NCBI GenBank assembly: GCA_017462545.1 | Contig: JAFTQX010000068.1 | Location: forward strand, 1-35,033 | Direction: 5' to 3' | DNA from: Clostridia bacterium | GTDB taxonomy: Bacteria; Bacillota; Clostridia; Oscillospirales; CAG-272 | DNA length: 35,033 nucleotides | Shown here: piece by piece, positions 33,526 through 35,033 of the stretch | Layout: every line of letters begins with the position of its first letter | Numbering within the stretch: position 1 is the stretch's first letter | Made by a program: the position numbers and the translations under genes | The notes under the pieces: generated by a model | What the model was told of the DNA's origin: nothing | The model's input: the letters and a program-made list of their open reading frames with translations, nothing else | Database searches by the model: none

Positions 33526-34913
33526 AAGCGCCAAAAAGTGTTTTTGTCTGTACCGAATGTGAATATACCAGCCCTAAGTGGCTTGGCAAGTGCCCCTCCT
33601 GCGGCTCTTGGAATACCTTAGAGGAGCAAGCCCCCCTGCCGCCGACGGTCACCGCGCGTGAGCGGAGTGGAGCGCGCCCTGCGGCACCCGCCGTGCCACT
33701 CTCCGAGCTGGAGCTGCCCACCTATATGCGCAGCGATACCGGTATGGGCGAGCTTGACCGCGTGCTGGGCGGTGGCCTGGTGCAGGGCTCGGTGGTGCTG
33801 CTTTCGGGTGAGCCGGGCATTGGTAAATCCACGCTCTTGATGCAGATCTCGGATACACTTGCCGCGCGGCGGCGGGTGCTCTACGTCTCGGGCGAGGAAT
33901 CGCGCGGGCAGCTCAAGCTGCGCGCCGAGCGTCTTGGCGTAGGGAGCAAGGACTTTTTCCTGCTTACCGAAACGGCAATTGACAGTATTATTGGCGAATG
34001 TGAGCGTCTTGAGCCCGATGTGATCATCGTAGACTCTATTCAGACCGTATATAGCGACCGCCTCAACTCCGCCCCCGGTAGCATTACCCAGGTGCGGGAA
34101 AGTGCCATGGCCTTTATCGCGCTGGCAAAAAGCGTAGGCTGCGCGGTGATTCTTGTCGGCCATGTCAACAAGGAGGGCGGCATCTCCGGTCCGAAGATCT
34201 TGGAGCATATGGTGGACGCGGTGCTGTATTTTGAGGGTGACCGCCGCCAGGCCTACCGCCTGATTCGCGCCATCAAAAACCGCTACGGCTCGACCAACGA
34301 GATCGGCGTGTTTGAGATGGGTGACCGTGGCCTTTGTGAGGTGCCTAATCCCTCCGAAATGATGCTGGAGGGCAGACCGACCGACAGCCCCGGTAACTGT
34401 GCCGCCTGCGTGATGGAGGGCTCACGCCCGCTGATTGCCGAGGTACAAGCCCTTGTCAGCCGTACCGCCTATCCCGCTCCCCGCCGTACCTGTGACGGGT
34501 TTGATTATAACCGCATGTGCCTGCTGCTTGCGGTGCTGGAAAAGCGACTCAATCTTCGCTTTAGTGAAAACGATGTGTATCTGAATATCGCGGGCGGCAT
34601 GCGGATCGATGAGCCCGCTGCCGACCTTTCAGTCGCGCTGGCGCTCCTTTCGGGTATTACCGATCGCCTTGTGCCCCCGCGCCTCATTGCCTTCGGTGAG
34701 CTGGGGCTCTCGGGTGAGGTGCGTGCCGTCTCGCATATTGACTACCGTGTGAAGGAGGCTGCCCGCCTCGGCTTTACGCAGATCCTTTTGCCCGCGCGTT
34801 GCGTGGGCAAATCACTCAACATTCCCGATGGCGTAGAGGTCATCGGTGTGAAAAACCTGGTTGATGTGATCCGCGTGCTCTCCAAAAAGCAGGAGCCGCC
34901 TGTGATCGAGTGA
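33522..34913 (+). CDS. radA: DNA repair protein RadA (Sms)
   Basis: This RecA-like, DnaB-type motor promotes branch migration in recombination and transformation. The 463-residue protein has an N-terminal C4 zinc finger (C10, C13, C24, C27), Walker A GEPGIGKST (96-104, K102), a RecA-like core ending in the RadA signature KNRYGSTNE (252-260), and a C-terminal Lon-protease-like domain (about 290-455, IAGGMRIDEPAADL, FGELGLSGEVRAV). The length is typical. The start ATGA overlaps the cwlD stop, and GGAGGA lies upstream, so the two genes are translationally coupled. Confidence 0.97.
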   Translation: MKAPKSVFVCTECEYTSPKWLGKCPSCGSWNTLEEQAPLPPTVTARERSGARPAAPAVPLSELELPTYMRSDTGMGELDRVLGGGLVQGSVVLLSGEPGIGKSTLLMQISDTLAARRRVLYVSGEESRGQLKLRAERLGVGSKDFFLLTETAIDSIIGECERLEPDVIIVDSIQTVYSDRLNSAPGSITQVRESAMAFIALAKSVGCAVILVGHVNKEGGISGPKILEHMVDAVLYFEGDRRQAYRLIRAIKNRYGSTNEIGVFEMGDRGLCEVPNPSEMMLEGRPTDSPGNCAACVMEGSRPLIAEVQALVSRTAYPAPRRTCDGFDYNRMCLLLAVLEKRLNLRFSENDVYLNIAGGMRIDEPAADLSVALALLSGITDRLVPPRLIAFGELGLSGEVRAVSHIDYRVKEAARLGFTQILLPARCVGKSLNIPDGVEVIGVKNLVDVIRVLSKKQEPPVIE

Positions 34914-34925
34914 CGAGGGAGCGCT

Positions 34926-34976
34926 GTGGGAGAGCGGTGGGAGAGCCGTGGGAGAGCGGTGGGAGAGCCGTGGGAA
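34926..34976 (+). repeat. 11-bp tandem repeat, four full units and a partial fifth
   Basis: GTGGGAGAGCG and GTGGGAGAGCC alternate at 34926, 34937, 34948 and 34959, with a partial copy GTGGGAA at 34970. It can also be read as a 22-bp unit repeated twice. It begins 13 bp after the radA stop and is followed by a strongly AT-rich tract (about 34977-35033) running off the window. No gene or terminator is recognised in these last 120 bases. Confidence 0.9.
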
Positions 34977-35033
34977 CATTTTAAAAATTTAACACACCCA
35001 AAAAACAATTATTTAATTAAAATTTTTTACCAC

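Overview
The window is about 35 kb of densely coding DNA with housekeeping gene orders typical of Firmicutes. A yybS-gdpP-rplI-dnaB block runs into tilS-ftsH. Two sporulation or germination genes (yunB and cwlD), strong Shine-Dalgarno sites, sigma-A promoters with 17-bp spacers and a biotin-dependent sodium-pump decarboxylase operon point to an anaerobic, spore-forming member of the Clostridia. An Oscillospirales-like relative is my guess. No rRNA, tRNA, CRISPR array, insertion sequence or prophage was seen, and no gap between genes exceeds about 250 bp.

Layout. Bases 1-2590 hold the 3' end of pnp with its terminator, a dihydrouridine synthase and a short formate/nitrite-family channel. Bases 2662-5008 form one transcription unit of three genes: a PHP-type tyrosine phosphatase (CpsB), a Wzz-like membrane adaptor (CpsC) and a BY-kinase (CpsD). 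Bases 5025-7622 hold an uncharacterised methyltransferase-like protein, an HD phosphohydrolase and a pyridoxal/pyridoxamine kinase. Bases 7657-14368 read leftward: recG-rarA from one promoter, then a lipid-kinase-family gene and comEC from another. Bases 14526-23080 read rightward: yybS, gdpP (c-di-AMP hydrolysis), rplI, dnaB, tilS and ftsH. ppa faces them at 23125-23658.

Bases 23770-29068 are a leftward five-gene operon, listed here in transcription order: an acyl-CoA-type carboxyltransferase, OadG, biotin carrier, OadB Na+ pump and OadA-type carboxyltransferase. It has both halves of a transcarboxylase (12S-like and 5S-like) plus the membrane pump. It could therefore shuttle CO2 between pyruvate/oxaloacetate and an acyl-CoA while exchanging energy with a sodium gradient. 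yunB diverges from it, followed by an XRE-TPR regulator with a 19-bp palindrome at its promoter. An Xer-type recombinase reads leftward. A small membrane protein, cwlD and radA read rightward to the end of the window, which closes with an 11-bp tandem repeat and an AT-rich tract.

Most of the window is ordinary core genome. The observations most worth following are the combined transcarboxylase/Na+ pump operon with its enlarged OadB and divergent carboxyltransferase, a ComEC whose metallo-beta-lactamase-like domain has lost its metal ligands, a possible terminator/antiterminator leader before the methyltransferase gene, and a cwlD ribosome-binding site built into the preceding terminator.
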